This document shows, one piece after another, positions 19,461 through 30,899 of a stretch of DNA of 64,000 nt. The notes under the pieces are model-generated. The model searched no databases and was not told the origin of the DNA. It saw nothing but the letters and a program-made list of their open reading frames with translations. The position numbers and the translations under genes are program-made. The DNA is from Sepiola atlantica (lineage: Eukaryota; Mollusca; Cephalopoda; Sepiida; Sepiolidae): the NCBI GenBank assembly GCA_963556195.1, contig OY744525.1:46314148-46378147 (forward strand). Reading direction: 5' to 3'. Positions within the stretch are counted from its first letter, which is position 1; each line of letters opens with the position of its first letter.

Positions 19461-20468
19461 TAAAAAGCAACATACTAAACACCCCCACACACAACCACAA
19501 CAAATGATACAAATCAATAAAGTAACACCCCTCCTAACCACACATCATGATCTGGCCGTACAATCAAGCCAGCCAAAAGATTTGGTAGGTGAAACCTTCA
19601 GTCGGTGTGATTTAATAATATTTTTATCAATTGTTTTTTGTTGGTGTGTGTGAAGGGGGATCAGCCTGTACCTACTGTAATAAGAGAATAAGAAAAAAGC
19701 AGGAGACAATCGTTATAACAAAAAGAATTGTGTCTATAAATAATTATTTGGGTTTGGTTCGTCTGTTTGCAGCATTTACACCTTTTCTGAAGTTATTTAA
19801 TGTTTCAACATAATACTTTATTTACGATTAACTGAACATGATTTGGTCCTTTACGCATAACTAATGGAGTTCATACATAATTCCTCAACAATATTAGTGC
19901 ATAAATGACCACAGTAGATTTGATTAGATTTTAATTCAGCATAGCCAATTTCATAGTCTGTGAAGTTATCCCTTTATCATGCATTCTAGCAAATAAAGTT
20001 ATCTCCCCTTGTTTTATTTCATACTTTTCATATACTATTCTGTGATGGTATTCCTTATCATGCACACCCTGCAAATAAAGCTATTTCCCCTTGCTCCGTT
20101 TTACCCTTCCATACTTTTATATAATAGGTGGTGCGTCGTTGCCCTTATGTATACCGTCACTGCTTATTTTGTTATGTGCAGTTCAAATCCCAGTGAATCA
20201 ATTGGTATTTATGCAACTATGAAGATTGAAAAACTTTTGTAAAAAAAAGTTACCAAGAGAAAGTGTCATTTGTCTGCCATGTAGATCATTCGTGTGGCAA
20301 CATGCATTATTTGTAACCGTAGGAGAAACTGAATCTGGTGCGATTAACCAGCTAATGTTGATTTACCCGAGAAGTCAGGATGTTGGGAAAGATGCTGTTT
20401 GGATAAGAATATGCAAATATAATTCAAACACCTGGATTGATAAAAGAAAGAATGAGATTGAGGCCGGT
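19461..20468. other. Gene-free interval with a CATGCACNC direct repeat
   Basis: 19960-20110 holds two copies of a block (CTATTCTGTGATGGTATTCC and TTATCATGCA...AATAAAG...TCCCCTTG); the same block recurs at 21455-21590. No gene recognised. Confidence 0.5.
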
Positions 20469-20828
20469 AGGCAAGTATTTATTTACCTCCTCTCCAGGAG
20501 GTTAGGCACAAGGCCAGTTTTATCTTACTCACACAAGGTAAGATGTGACCCAAGGTCGGGTCGGAAAGTGAGGCTTGAAAAGCCAGCGCCCGAGAAGGTG
20601 AGCACTCTCGCCATTAAAAATTGCCTTGGCAGCCCCGTCGGCATTTCCCGGTAGGGGCGCCTCAGGCATTAGCAATAAACTTACTCCTCCCCAAAGAGGG
20701 GAGGCAAAGCTTGTGAAGGTGGACCTCCTAGAACTGCACAGAACAAACCCACAGATCGGCGTAAATGAAGCCCCGAAGGCCAAGACAATACCAGTCTATG
20801 GGGTGCACTTTAATCTCAAAGGCAAGTA
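20469..20828 (-). mobile_element. U2-like-headed SINE, copy 1, with 9-bp target duplication
   Basis: Perfect direct repeats AGGCAAGTA at 20469-20477 and 20820-20828 bound the element (20478-20819). Minus sense: head GAGATTAAAGTG, then CACCCCATAGACTGGTATTG, a 230-bp GC-richer body (CTTTGCCTCCCCTCTTTGGG, GCCGACGGGGCTGCC), and tail CCTTGTGCCTAACCTCCTGG then AGAGGAGGTAAATAAATA. The head resembles U2 snRNA 5' sequence (AAGATCAAGTG) and CTGGTATTG matches U2 stem IV. Compared with the 33.2-kb copy this one lacks a 24-nt hairpin. Confidence 0.75.
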
Positions 20829-21970
20829 GCGACCATTTTCTTAATAATATTTTGAAAAGCCAGCGAAGGGATGCGAAAGACAGGAACAAGTGGAAGTTTC
20901 TTTTTTTTTTTACAGTTGCCATTTTGGTAGTTACCAAACTTTTGAAAAGTGATAGATTGTGATGTTTGACAAAGGTTTGATGTGTCTGTTTTACAGCATA
21001 TCCTTTTATCGTTAGTATTTATTGTAAATGATACATTGAATACAAGTTGCTATTTTACCCACAGAAGAGAAGTGTTCACCCCTTTCCCAATGGTACTACT
21101 GGAGGGACGGGCAATGAAAGTAAAAGTAGTCGAAACTCAGTAAGCATCTTTACAAAGATATAACACTCTGAAGATGTGAATGAAAAAAAATGTTTTTATT
21201 TACAACTTTTTAGATATTTACTTTTGTTTTTTTTTACATTTAAGTTTTCAAATTTTTTACATTTTCTACAAAATCTTGTTTTTATTTGCACCTTCAAGGT
21301 GGTCACTTAGTTTCGACTGTGGGTATAATAAAACGCATTTTCTCCTTGAAATAATGGGGATGGAGAGAGAGGTAAAGTAATTTAAGCAACCTAAAACATT
21401 TATTTAAAAAAAATAAAATAAATACTTCATATAACCATTAATTTTTTTTAAGTCTGTGAAGTTATCCCTGATCATGCACTCTAGAAAATATAGTTATTTC
21501 CCCTTGCATACTTTTCTATACTATTCTGTGATGGTATTCCTTATCATGCCCCCTCCCCCTGAAAATAAGTTAACTCCCCTTACTTCATTCCCCCTTTTAT
21601 CTTTGAAATAATGGGGACGGAGTAAAGTAATTTCAGCAACCTAAAACATCTTTTTTTTTTAAATAAAATAAATACTTTATATTACCATTAATTTATTAAT
21701 TAATAAATACTGAAATTTTCATCAAAATCGGATAATTCTTTATTTTTTGTGGTTATTTTTTTCAATCATTTTTTTTTTTATTTCTTGGTGAAAGAAACAG
21801 ATTCTTTCAGTTTAATTTTCCAGTCCCTATAGTCAATGTTTGTTTCCTAAAGATGTTATCTATATCTCAATAATACAAAATACATGCTAAAATATACTTT
21901 AGGTCACGGATTGAGTAATATTTGAAAAAAATTCCATTTTAATTTTTCTAATAAGCTGTAATTTGCAATT
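20829..21970. other. Gene-free interval with local direct repeats
   Basis: TTGAAATAATGGGGATGGAG, GTAAAGTAATTTNAGCAACC and TAAAACAT are duplicated at about 21340-21470 and 21600-21700, each followed by the block seen at 19.96 kb. T-homopolymers abound. No gene. Confidence 0.5.
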
Positions 21971-21974
21971 TTGT

Positions 21975-22030
21975 TTATGGAAATGGCTCCAGACAAGGCA
22001 TGAAGTCACTTGATGTAAGGAGTTAAAAAA
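21975..22030 (-). mobile_element. 3' fragment of CR1-like LINE
   Basis: ATGGAAATGGCTCCAGA and GGCATGAAGTCACTTGATGT match the 3' edge of the minus-strand LINE at 57.44-57.49 kb. Only about 55 bp remain. Confidence 0.6.
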
Positions 22031-23213
22031 AAAATACTACTTCAAGGTCAAAAAAGGCCTACGAAGAGTTTTAGATGGATAGATTCCGACCCATAAAACA
22101 GCAATTCTTCCCCCTCTGTCAGAAACATTGCTCATTGAATGTAAGAACTAAAGGACAAAATAAGGGAAGTAAGAGTTACGAGGCTGCTGAAAGTAAACCC
22201 ACGGTTCAACTTATACTCTCTATGAGTTAATTCGTAAAGTCGCCTTATCTCTTACTATGTTTCTGTCTATCACTTTCACCCTCTCCCGTTATATGATGCT
22301 TGACCCCCTCTCTCTTGTTCTATATGGTCTCTATCACTTTCTCTCCGTCCGTATGTCTGTCTGTCTGTCTCCCCCACACTCTCTGTTTGTTAACAATCAA
22401 AGGTAGAGAGAAATCATCAACTGAATTGTCATAAATATATTGTCATGCTATTACTAAGCTCTGCTCACATACTGAGCACTGTTAAAGTAAATACTGAAAA
22501 TGTATATGCATAACATATTACCTAATGATATTATAATATATGTTTATATACATGAAACAATAAAAAAAAATATGTATATATAACAGAAATAGCACTTAAC
22601 CATTATACTAATGATCGAGAAATTCCATGATACAAATATATACGGAATAGAAGTCGTCCATTGATCACAATCTTAACCCCATTGAACAACTTCTGTGCAT
22701 GCATTTATTTTAAGTGAATTGAGGAGAACAGAAGCACACGGTCGTCTAGATACATAAAAAAGCCGAGCCATCTGAACGTGATGTTTGCTGATCAACAATT
22801 CGCCATTTTGTTTTTATTCCCGTCTGATTCGACGTGGTCTTTACTATTAGATAGGTTTAGGTGAATGCTTCTTGAAAACATATCAAAATGCAAAAAAAAT
22901 GCCTAGTCCGAATTATCAAGGGGATTTTAAAAAATGGACCAAAATTTTATGTAATTTCATTTTTGAAAAATGAAGACTATTTCAGACATGAAGTGTCCAA
23001 TTAAAGATCACATTTTGCCCAATTATCGTGTAGCAATTACAGTCTATTTTCTTTTGCACGTACATGTTCTCACTCACGGAGTGATTAGTACATGATTTGG
23101 TAAGAACACACTGGAAGGTTCTTTCTTGCGTAGTGATACGGTGGGTGATAAGAACATTCTTCATGTAGGCGGCTAATTTCGCTTGAGCCATTTTCCCAGG
23201 AAATACAGGGTGG
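22031..23213. other. Gene-free interval with a short dispersed repeat
   Basis: 22100-22215 (CAGCAATTCTTCCCCCTCTG, CAGAAACATTGC, AAGTTACGAGGCTGC type) recurs at 28315-28445. A 69-codon minus frame (23191-22982) starts MAQAKLAAYMKN but has no recognisable domain; possibly TE-derived. CTGTCTGTCTGT at 22350-22368. Confidence 0.45.
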
Positions 23214-23592
23214 GCAAAAATAAGGGTCCTATTTTTAAAAATTCATAACTTTTTTATTTATTGATTTAAAAAATTTTTTTTTTTAGAATAAGTAAAGGAC
23301 CCCTTCCGAAGCAAGCATGAGCCGTATTAGCCCTAAGGAACGTACCCTCATTTAGAAAACATTATTTTTGCTTAAAAAAACTCAAAACAGTGTAAAAAAC
23401 AATACTTTAGTTTTTGTAAGTTTTAAGAAGTGTTTTTCGGCTAAAATCTGTTTTGTTTATTTCAAAAAATCTCGGAAGGGTCAGTCTACACACACATAAT
23501 GTTTGGTGAGTTTAACTTTTATTTTGTGGAAGTTATTCAAATTCAAGTTATTCAAATTTAAAGATAGGACCCTTATTTTGGCCCACCCTGTA
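23214..23592. mobile_element. TA-target MITE, copy 1
   Basis: Starts CAGGGTGGGCAAAAATAAGG and ends with its complement (CCTTATTTTGGCCCACCCTG), 375 bp, flanked by TA. The two ends also share a sub-terminal TCCTATTTTTAAA/TTTAAAGATAGGA word. TA duplication and short TIRs fit the Tc1/mariner superfamily. No coding capacity. Confidence 0.85.
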
Positions 23593-23599
23593 TAAACAG

Positions 23600-24940
23600 T
23601 TCCGTTTGAGATGTCTCTTTTTTCGCCTCTAGCTATGGCTTTGCTAAACGAGAGGGAACTCATAGACTAAATTCCATTTATACAGTGCATACATGTCTGC
23701 TGAATCAACCTGTTTCATATTGCTGTTTTCATAAATCTTTCCGAAACATATTTTGTGTTGAAGAAACTTTTGAATAAAATTGATTTAAATTGTAAAGAAA
23801 CTTTTCCTTTTAATCGAAAACTTGGTGACAACTGTTCTTCATTCCTAACAAGGCCAGTAAGATGGATACAGCCACAGAGAACCTACTACATAATGGCGAT
23901 CTCCAACAAGCTTCTCCCTCAACTCTACAATGAGTTATTATAAATATTACAACTATTGTTCTTTCTAACAATTCGTTTCTAAAATAAAACATTTGGTGCT
24001 TCTGTAATAAAAAGACGAAAAAAAGTTTTTATTGTCTTATAGTGTTGGAGAGGTAAGTAAGGGGCAGGTGACTCTTACTACGATTTTTGATCAAGATTTT
24101 ATCTGAAATTAGGAACATGGATGTTAACACTTTCAAGTTCGAAGATATACTGTATTTTACCGCAGACAGTTAGGGTTAGGGTTATTATTAATTAAATTTA
24201 TTTAAATTACATTTTATGAAAATATATTGTTTAAAAGCTAGAGCTGTTGTGAAGAGTTACCTGCCCCTTATTTACCTCTCCTACACACAAAGACAAAAAA
24301 AACAACTTTTTTTCGGCTTTTTAATACAAAAGCACCAAACATTTCTTTTAGAAAAATGGTTCCCGCCATTAAATGGGCGTAAAGGTGAAAATAACCAAAT
24401 CCTTTATTATACACTAGCATAGTTACGCGACGTTGCCCGAGAATGGCATGGACAACAGAATAGAAGAGTTAAAATATGTGTGTAACATCTTTCTTTTAAA
24501 ACTTCTCTCTCTCCTCCATCACTGTCTATTCCCTCGCCTTCCCCTCTCCCTTCTCCTCCTCTATCTCTGTCACCCCCTCTCTCGTTGACGAATTACTACA
24601 TAATAACATTAAAAATCGCTCTAAATGCTGACCCCCCTCCCTGACTAATTCTGTTCTTGTTGATCGCTAAAAGAATATTTTAAAAAATGTGTCTATATTT
24701 TGTCCAAGGCAATCGTGAAAAATAATATATCAGCTTTGTGAGTGTGTCTTAAGTAGTTTTTTTTTACTTTAAGCAGCACACACAGACATGCACACACACA
24801 GACAGACTTTTATATGATAGATTACTATAAAACTTTTAATCATTCTAAACGAGGTTAAAACATCCACTCAATTTAAAATATGCCATTGGTTTTACATTCA
24901 CAACTGATGTGTAGACAAATTAATGCACATATACATCTTT
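23600..24940. other. Gene-free AT-rich interval
   Basis: Holds an interstitial TTAGGGTTAGGGTTA word at 24171-24185, a Helitron-like end on the minus strand at 24413-24450 (CTAGT preceded by CGGGCAACGTCGCG), and pyrimidine-rich DNA at 24500-24590. An inverted repeat pairs AAAGACGAAAAAAAGTTTTT with AAAAACAACTTTTTTTCGGC (24010 and 24290). No gene. Confidence 0.5.
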
Positions 24941-24987
24941 GTTTTATATTGGGGTTCGAACCGTGTGACTGGCACGGATTGTCCCCT

Positions 24988-25035
24988 CCGATACTGATGA
25001 TTGCAGGTTTGGCATGAAACACATGTGTATATGGG
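24988..25035 (+). ncRNA. Hammerhead ribozyme motif, family m, first unit
   Basis: Outer helix CCGATA with TATGGG (one G-G mismatch), exact CTGATGA, helix II TGC with GCA flanked by T-T, exact GAA, 10-nt palindrome ACACATGTGT, A; the cut would follow GTA. Confidence 0.68.
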
Positions 25036-25331
25036 TTAATTTGAAAATATTATTTATAAATAATTATTCAAAGCTCTTGCTAGATTGAGCACTTTAATTA
25101 AGTTAACAACAAGCCAGTATTTATAGCATAATGCAATACTCTAGGCTCCGCCTATTGAGTTCTCTTGACGGCTTGCTGATATGGCCGCTGGATTTATCAT
25201 TTAGACGTTAATTTACTCTTCCATTTCTATGGCAATGCATAGTGGACACATCAGTATGCGCTCCGACTACTGAGTCAAATATGACTTTCATATTGGGGTT
25301 TGAACAGTGTGACCAGCAGGGATTGTCCCCT

Positions 25332-25379
25332 CCCATACTGATGATTACAGGTTTGGAATGAAACACATGTGTATATGGG
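25332..25379 (+). ncRNA. Hammerhead ribozyme motif, family m, second unit
   Basis: Same as the first unit, but the outer helix CCCATA with TATGGG is a perfect 6 bp. Helix II has decayed (TAC versus GAA). Confidence 0.65.
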
Positions 25380-25404
25380 TTAATTTTTAAATACTATTTA
25401 TAAA

Positions 25405-25405
25405 T

Positions 25406-25436
<31 letters not shown>

Positions 25437-25438
25437 AC
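25405..25438. repeat. (AT)n microsatellite
   Basis: About 16 AT units directly after the family-m dimer. Confidence 0.95.
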
Positions 25439-25499
25439 TCAGTCTGTGTGAATGTGTGTGTTATGCTTGTGTGTTTCCTATAGAAAGAAAGGTTAGAAA

Positions 25500-26130
25500 A
25501 TCTACATAAAATCTAAAAGTATATTCTTATGTAAGATTTATCAGGGAAGACAATGGAAGTGTTTCCGAATCTCTAAGTGTACCCTTAAGAGGGCTATGAG
25601 GACATAATCTTCTTAAAACTTCAAATAAATCATATTTTTATGAAATTTAAATCATATGTATAACATTTTCTGGGGAAGACAATGGAAGTGGTCCTGAATC
25701 TCTAAGTGCCCTCCTAACTTATGTGGCCGAACCACCTTTAAAACTTCAAATATATCATACTTTGATGAAATGTATACCATATGTATAAAATTCTCTGATG
25801 AAGACAATACAAGTGATCCCGAATCTCTATGTCACTCTCTATGTGTTGAATATCTACGTGCCCCCTCCACCTCTAAGTGACCCATGGGGACAGAACCCCC
25901 TTAAAAGCTCAAATACGTATATCCGATTTTAATAAAAATTAAACTATATGTATAAGACACTAATTCAGACAGTTTTCCAACGTTGCAGCTTCTTCTGACT
26001 ATATAAGGAGGCGAAATGGAAGGAGAGGCATAGTAAAAGCAAAAAAAGTAATATGATGTCATGAGCATAGTGAAAAAGTACATAGTAGTGATCCTCATTC
26101 AATCCCGAGTAACGCCGGGTTTTCCTGGTA
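25500..26130 (+). mobile_element. Helitron-like segment with ~127-bp internal repeats and CTGGT end
   Basis: GGGGAAGACAATGGAAGTG plus GAATCTCTAAGTG recurs at about 25541, 25671 and 25795. The segment closes with AACGCCGGGTTTTCCTGGT, i.e. a GC-rich word about ten bases before CTRRT. A related block in opposite orientation is at 55490-55660. No Rep/helicase gene. Confidence 0.4.
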
Positions 26131-28904
26131 TTATATCTTTATGAGGGAGTTTGTTTAAAGGAAAATAAATTTCTGAAAGAAATGAAATTGAATGAGATGA
26201 TAAGCGAGGGAACAGGCTATTTAAAATATATTGATGCAGAAACATTTTAAAAAGTTCATTGGCTCTGCTATTTCAACTTGATTAGTTAGTCTTAGACATG
26301 GAATGAAACTTTTATTGAAGTTTTATACAAAGAATGAGGGAGGAAGATAAAGTGATAAGATGGTCGAGGGTATGAAAGTAAAGTGTGTAGGGTGTGGAAG
26401 CGATGATAAGTGTTTGGGAGAGGGAGAAGTTGCTCATAGGTTCGTATCAGCCAGGTAGTGAGAAGAGAGGAAGAAGTAAAGTTAGGGGCATAATATGAAA
26501 GGAAGGGTGGCAGACAGGGTAACAAAGCGTAGGGTAAGAAAGGGAAAAGGCAGGCTATTAGATTTGGGTCATCCAGTATCAAATATCGTGAGTTTATCTT
26601 TACTTAAGATTTTTTTAAGGATAATGAGAAGAAAACGGATCTTTGCACTATGTTTTTTGTTTGTGAGATTAATTTGAACTTAATTATACATGTGTGTATA
26701 TAACTATTGTAGATTTTTGTGTTGAAATTATGATTGTGAAATATCATCATATTTTACTTTATAGTTATCTTTGTTAATTCCTAGCCCCATCTACTAAATT
26801 AATCGTTTATTTAATGGTATTCCCTATGCAAATATGATTCTCAAAAAAGCAGCATGATACATTATATACAACACCTTCTTTTTGCCACTTGATCAAGCTA
26901 ACCATACTAATATATGTACTTCACATATTGAGCCACAGTTTATCTTAAACTTTATAACATATTAATTCCGTTCTTTGCAGTGATGGTACCAAAGCGAGTT
27001 CTTGATATAAAAGTTTCACAAGGAAAAGCTAGAGATTGAAGCCCAGTCGAGCACTTTCCATGGAAACAACAATAGAGTAGAGAAAGACTAGCAATGCCTC
27101 TTCTGTAAAAAAGGGCTATAAAGAACATAAGAGAAAATCTCGCATTAGACTGCAAAGTCAATTTTGAACTCTGTCAAGATAAGAAATAGTGCTCCGAGCG
27201 CCACCTCCCCAGATGTGGCTGACTCTTGTATAGGTAAAGGATGGCATTAGAAGTCAAATATATAGAATGATTCAACCATCGTTCAAGCAACTTTAGCAAC
27301 TTATTAGATATAATTCTACTATTTGAGATCTGGAGTGAAAGTCAGTCCTAGGAGCGTTCATGAAATATATTTTATGGGTCTGCAAATTTAATTTGAAACA
27401 ACTTATGTTTTTATCGCTATCTGTTAATCTTCTGATTTGCTTAAAATTGTTTTATTAGTTATTCACAAAATTTTGTATGCAGTTAAACGACCATTAATGC
27501 TAGGAGGAACAGATATTACACTTTGAATTATTTATTTGCGATAAAGTAAAATTACAATTTAACTCTTAAATTCTTTATTTTTTATATTGGTTTGAAAAAA
27601 ATGTTATCAAGTGAAAAACGTTTTATAGGGGTAATATAAATTAGTATAAATTATTTTTTGAAAAAAAAAAATTAATTGAACAAAAATAAATGATGTTGTA
27701 AATGTGAAACAAATGGCATAAGATTTTACATGTATAACAAAACCCTACAATATATGCATCTTAATAATCATAATACACTAAAGAATCATAACATAATATT
27801 TACTTACTATTATAATGACCAGATTTAAAAGTTCAGTCTCTTGAATTAGGCAGATGACACACCGATGACACTCGCCCGTGACATCGAAGATACTGATTAC
27901 ATATTTAGCTGGTGTGCTGATGCAACATCATACTAATACCTACTCACACTTGCCAACAGGCTCGTTGCAGATGTGAAACAAGTTGCAGTTTGACACATTT
28001 TCGTTGAATATTATATTAAATAGGCATTTTGTTGGAATGTGTCATATTTGAAACAAAAATTATTTAAGAGTTAAAATTCTAGAAAATGGTAGGTTTTTGC
28101 AAATATCTAAGATTTCGTTCATTAGATTCTGCTTAAAGTCCATTTAAAAGATTGATATTTATAATTTTTTAATGAGTCACCAATTATAACGGCTTAAAAA
28201 CCACTCGAGGATAAATAATCAGATTGAAAGATTGATAGTTGAGAGATGATGAATACTATGAGAGGATTGAAAGTATCCATATACCACCCACTCAAAACAA
28301 CAGCCGACTCAGAGAACAGCAATTCTTTCCCCTTTGTCAGAAACATTACACATGGAATGTGAGGACTAAAGGAGGACAAACTCGGGGGAAGCAAGTTACG
28401 AGGCTGCATGAAGTAAACCCAAGGTTAATTTTCTACTCTTCATGAAACAAGTACTCGTGATCCCAGAAAAAAATTCTCTAGTTTGCCCTACACCATCGAA
28501 CGGGAAAGAAAATTGCCCCCCCCCCCTCTCAAGTTAGCAAAAACATGTACCTTTTCACAAATATCTAAAAGTACACTCATATTTTCCTCTAAATTCAACA
28601 AAAGTTGTGATTAATGGTTGCTTACTTTATTCAAGTCGTAGTGATTGCAAGGGAAGATAACTCATGCATTTTTTAAACAAATATTTGTTATAAATCTTCA
28701 TTCATTAAACCAGAGACGTAAACAATATGTTAGGAGTTGATTTTTTCCAAATAAATGGCGTCCCAGATCACATGACGATAGAGCTGTCAGCCATTAGTTT
28801 ATTTAGCCACGTTGTCACTCATACAAAAGATACAACTCGGACGTCTACGTACTGTTTTTCCACTTTTCGGTTTAATCCTGAAGTGACGTCATTGACCACT
28901 ATGT
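26131..28904. other. Gene-free AT-rich interval
   Basis: No convincing gene. The 96-codon minus frame (26582-26292) and others are low complexity. 28315-28445 is the second copy of the short dispersed repeat at 22.1 kb; 28500-28509 is a C run. Confidence 0.5.
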
Positions 28905-29005
28905 TTCTAAATTTTTTAAATGAGGATTGATAATTTGTATCATTTGGATTATTCTCACAACGTTTCGGCCGATGTAACCTCCGGCCTTTTTCGTCGTGTA
29001 ATGGA
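28905..29005 (-). mobile_element. 3' fragment of family-g SINE with hammerhead remnant
   Basis: Minus strand ACGACGAAAAAGGCCGGAGG then TTACATCGGCCGAAACGTTG and the AATAATCCAAATGATACAAA tail. The box reads CGAAAAA, so the ribozyme (28956-28999) is broken though its hairpin and GAAACGTT are intact. Confidence 0.55.
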
Positions 29006-29089
29006 TAGGTACTAAGTAAACATCAGTTCTAAGTGAACTTTGTATTATTTTATAATTTGTATTATTCGGGTTACTGTTCTTATCTTGGA

Positions 29090-29432
29090 TGACCCGTGGC
29101 GCGACGGATAAAAGTGCTTAGTCTAATCAGTTCTAAGTGACAGTCTTCTGAAGGTTGAAAGTTCAATCTTCAGTGCGGAGGATACTAAGAATACAATTGA
29201 AAATTACTCAAGGCTTTCATGGCTAACTGAACGAGAGCATGCTGCCCCCGTGGATTAAATAAAGGGTTCCGTTTGAAATTCCGTACAGATTCCCGAGTTC
29301 GACATAAAGATTCCTTAGTTCGACAAGATACACCTGATGAAGGTCGGAGGTTACATCGGCCGAAATGTTGCGGAAATAACACTCAATATTAGAACAGTAG
29401 TCCGAATGATCCAAATAATACACATCATTGGT
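29090..29432 (+). mobile_element. Composite SINE: tRNA-Arg-like head to hammerhead, best copy
   Basis: Head GACCCGTGGCGCGACGGATA (A box, close to tRNA-Arg) and GTTGAAAGTTCAATC (B box). Body GTGGATTAAATAAAGGGTTC and CCGTACAGATTCCCGAGTTC. 3' part holds the ribozyme with an exact CTGATGA, then AATAACACTC and a TCCGAATGATCCAAATAATA tail. Length about 340 bp. Polymerase III transcription followed by self-cleavage is inferred. Confidence 0.75.
29331..29373 (+). ncRNA. Hammerhead ribozyme motif, family g (best box)
   Basis: CAC outer strand, exact CTGATGA, extra A, helix II GGTCG with CGGCC, GAA, then ATGT in place of the usual ACGT (a C-to-T transition at a CpG), T, GCGG. The most complete core among the family-g copies. 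Confidence 0.62.
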
Positions 29433-30284
29433 CACTGTTCCTATTTTGTCCAGAACAGTTCTGTGACATGTGGCTGATCTCATAAAACAGACCTGTTCTG
29501 TTGAAGTGTTCCTACACATCTTGATAAATCAACCTTTTCGTATATAAACGTATTAGCAAGTTTGACATGTGTACAAATCTTATTATATTACTTGTATAAA
29601 CACGAAATAAATCCAGTTATATTTTTACAAATAAAGTTTTCCGTTTATGTCTTTTGTTTATGTGCAGAAACAATTAAAAAAAAAAAACGATAATTCTTAT
29701 AAATTTAATCATAGAATATCCAAATATTTTCTTCTTCGTCTTCTTGCGTCAATGGAGAACCTATTTTCAGTTATTCAATCTCAAATAGATGAAGAATCGC
29801 CTGCAGATTGAAGACTGACGCAAAACACTACACGATTACAGGCATAAACAGAAAATAAAAGAAAGAGAGAAAAAAAAAGGAATAAAGCTGTAGCCAGACG
29901 ACTGCGACCCAAGAAAAATCTGCCAAAAGTTGCCCGCTGGTCAGTTTTCAAAATACACATGATCTTTGATATACAAATATACAGATAGAAAACGGGGGAG
30001 AAATTGCCATAATAATTCATACATAACATGATGTTTTCTTAAAAGATGTTTACGCCAAAACTTATTGAATGTAAACATCTGAAAATAATCCATAACCATT
30101 CCAAGAGTAATGGTGTCATTTTAGTATATATTAGATTGGTAAGAAAATTATGTCGTTTTTTTTTATGGCCGTCTTTAAATGCTTATAAATAAGCTTAACC
30201 TCAATTTTATTGATCGAAATAATAATAAAAAAACATTACAATAAACAGATTTTTGCAATGAATAAACAACTTTATGCATTCCGG
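29433..30284. other. Gene-free AT-rich interval
   Basis: No gene or repeat recognised apart from an A-run near 29680 and an A/G-rich patch at 29850-29885. Confidence 0.55.
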
Positions 30285-30620
30285 CTGCATTGCTTTCTGA
30301 TGTCTCAGAGCTGAGAAACTCTCAATAGGTATCTTTGACCACCGATTTTTTTGTGAAGATTTTCGCTAAGAAGTTGTGTAGATGCTTGAAAAAGTAGTAG
30401 TCGGTGGGCGAGAGATTTGGCGAATACGGTGAATAAGGCAAAATTTAATTGCCAGTGATATGAGAAATGTGTGTTTGAGCATTATGGTGCAAAAGGATTC
30501 GGCAGTTTCTGTTGGACACTTATTGTTATGGTACCTTACCTCACGGACGACATAACCTCTTCCGCTCAATATAAATACTGGAAGCACATGCCTCTCAAGG
30601 TTGTAACCACACCAGTCCAA
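30285..30620 (-). pseudogene. Mariner transposase C-terminal remnant
   Basis: Minus strand encodes ILLHHNAQTHISHITGN, a stop, then YSPYSPNLSPTDYYFFKHLH and NFLAKIF. Active mariners read LLHDNARPH and YSPDL.P.DYHFF/LF, so the second catalytic Asp is lost and the third motif has Asn where Asp is usual. The block resembles the irritans/Hsmar1-type mariners. The U2-like SINE copy at 30.64 kb abuts its 5' side. Confidence 0.8.
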
Positions 30621-30634
30621 CGGGAACTAGACCA

Positions 30635-30885
30635 TTTTGGTGGCCTTTTATCTGTGGAGCTGAGTTATTGGTCGTGGGTAGTCTTAGGAGGTACACCCTC
30701 CCAGGCATTGCCTCCCCTCTTTGAGGTGGAGTAAGTTTATTGCTTACTGCCTGAGGCACTCTGACCGGGGAATGCCAAGAGGGCGGCACAGGCAATTTTT
30801 AAAAGGCCAGAATGTTCTTTCTTTAGGAGCACAGGCTTGAATCTCCCCACCAGTGCCTTGTGTCACATCTTCCTGCTTCAGAAAG
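30635..30885 (+). mobile_element. U2-like-headed SINE, copy 3 (body only)
   Basis: GGAGGTACACCCTCCCAGGC, TTGCCTCCCCTCTTTG, GTAAGTTTATTGCTTACTGC and GGCAATTTTTAA match the body of the 20.5 and 33.2 kb copies in opposite orientation. The U2-like head and the GGTAAATAAA tail are not recognisable, so it is an old copy. Confidence 0.6.
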
Positions 30886-30899
30886 GAAGTTAGATCCTT

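Larger units (their letters stand above)
24946..25400 (+). mobile_element. Tandem dimer of a hammerhead repeat, period 344 bp (retrozyme-like)
   Basis: A block beginning TATTGGGGTTYGAAC and ending TGTATATGGGTTAATTT occurs at 24946-25055 and 25290-25400 in direct orientation, 344 bp apart. Each block carries a hammerhead, so the intervening unit is exactly the segment that double cleavage would release. Animal retrozymes are tandem repeats of roughly this size with a type I hammerhead per unit. No open frame. Confidence 0.7.

Noticed and set aside
22982..23191. 69-codon minus-strand frame starting MAQAKLAAYMKN as a small gene
   Set aside because: No recognisable domain, no upstream coding exon and an adjacent MITE; insufficient support.
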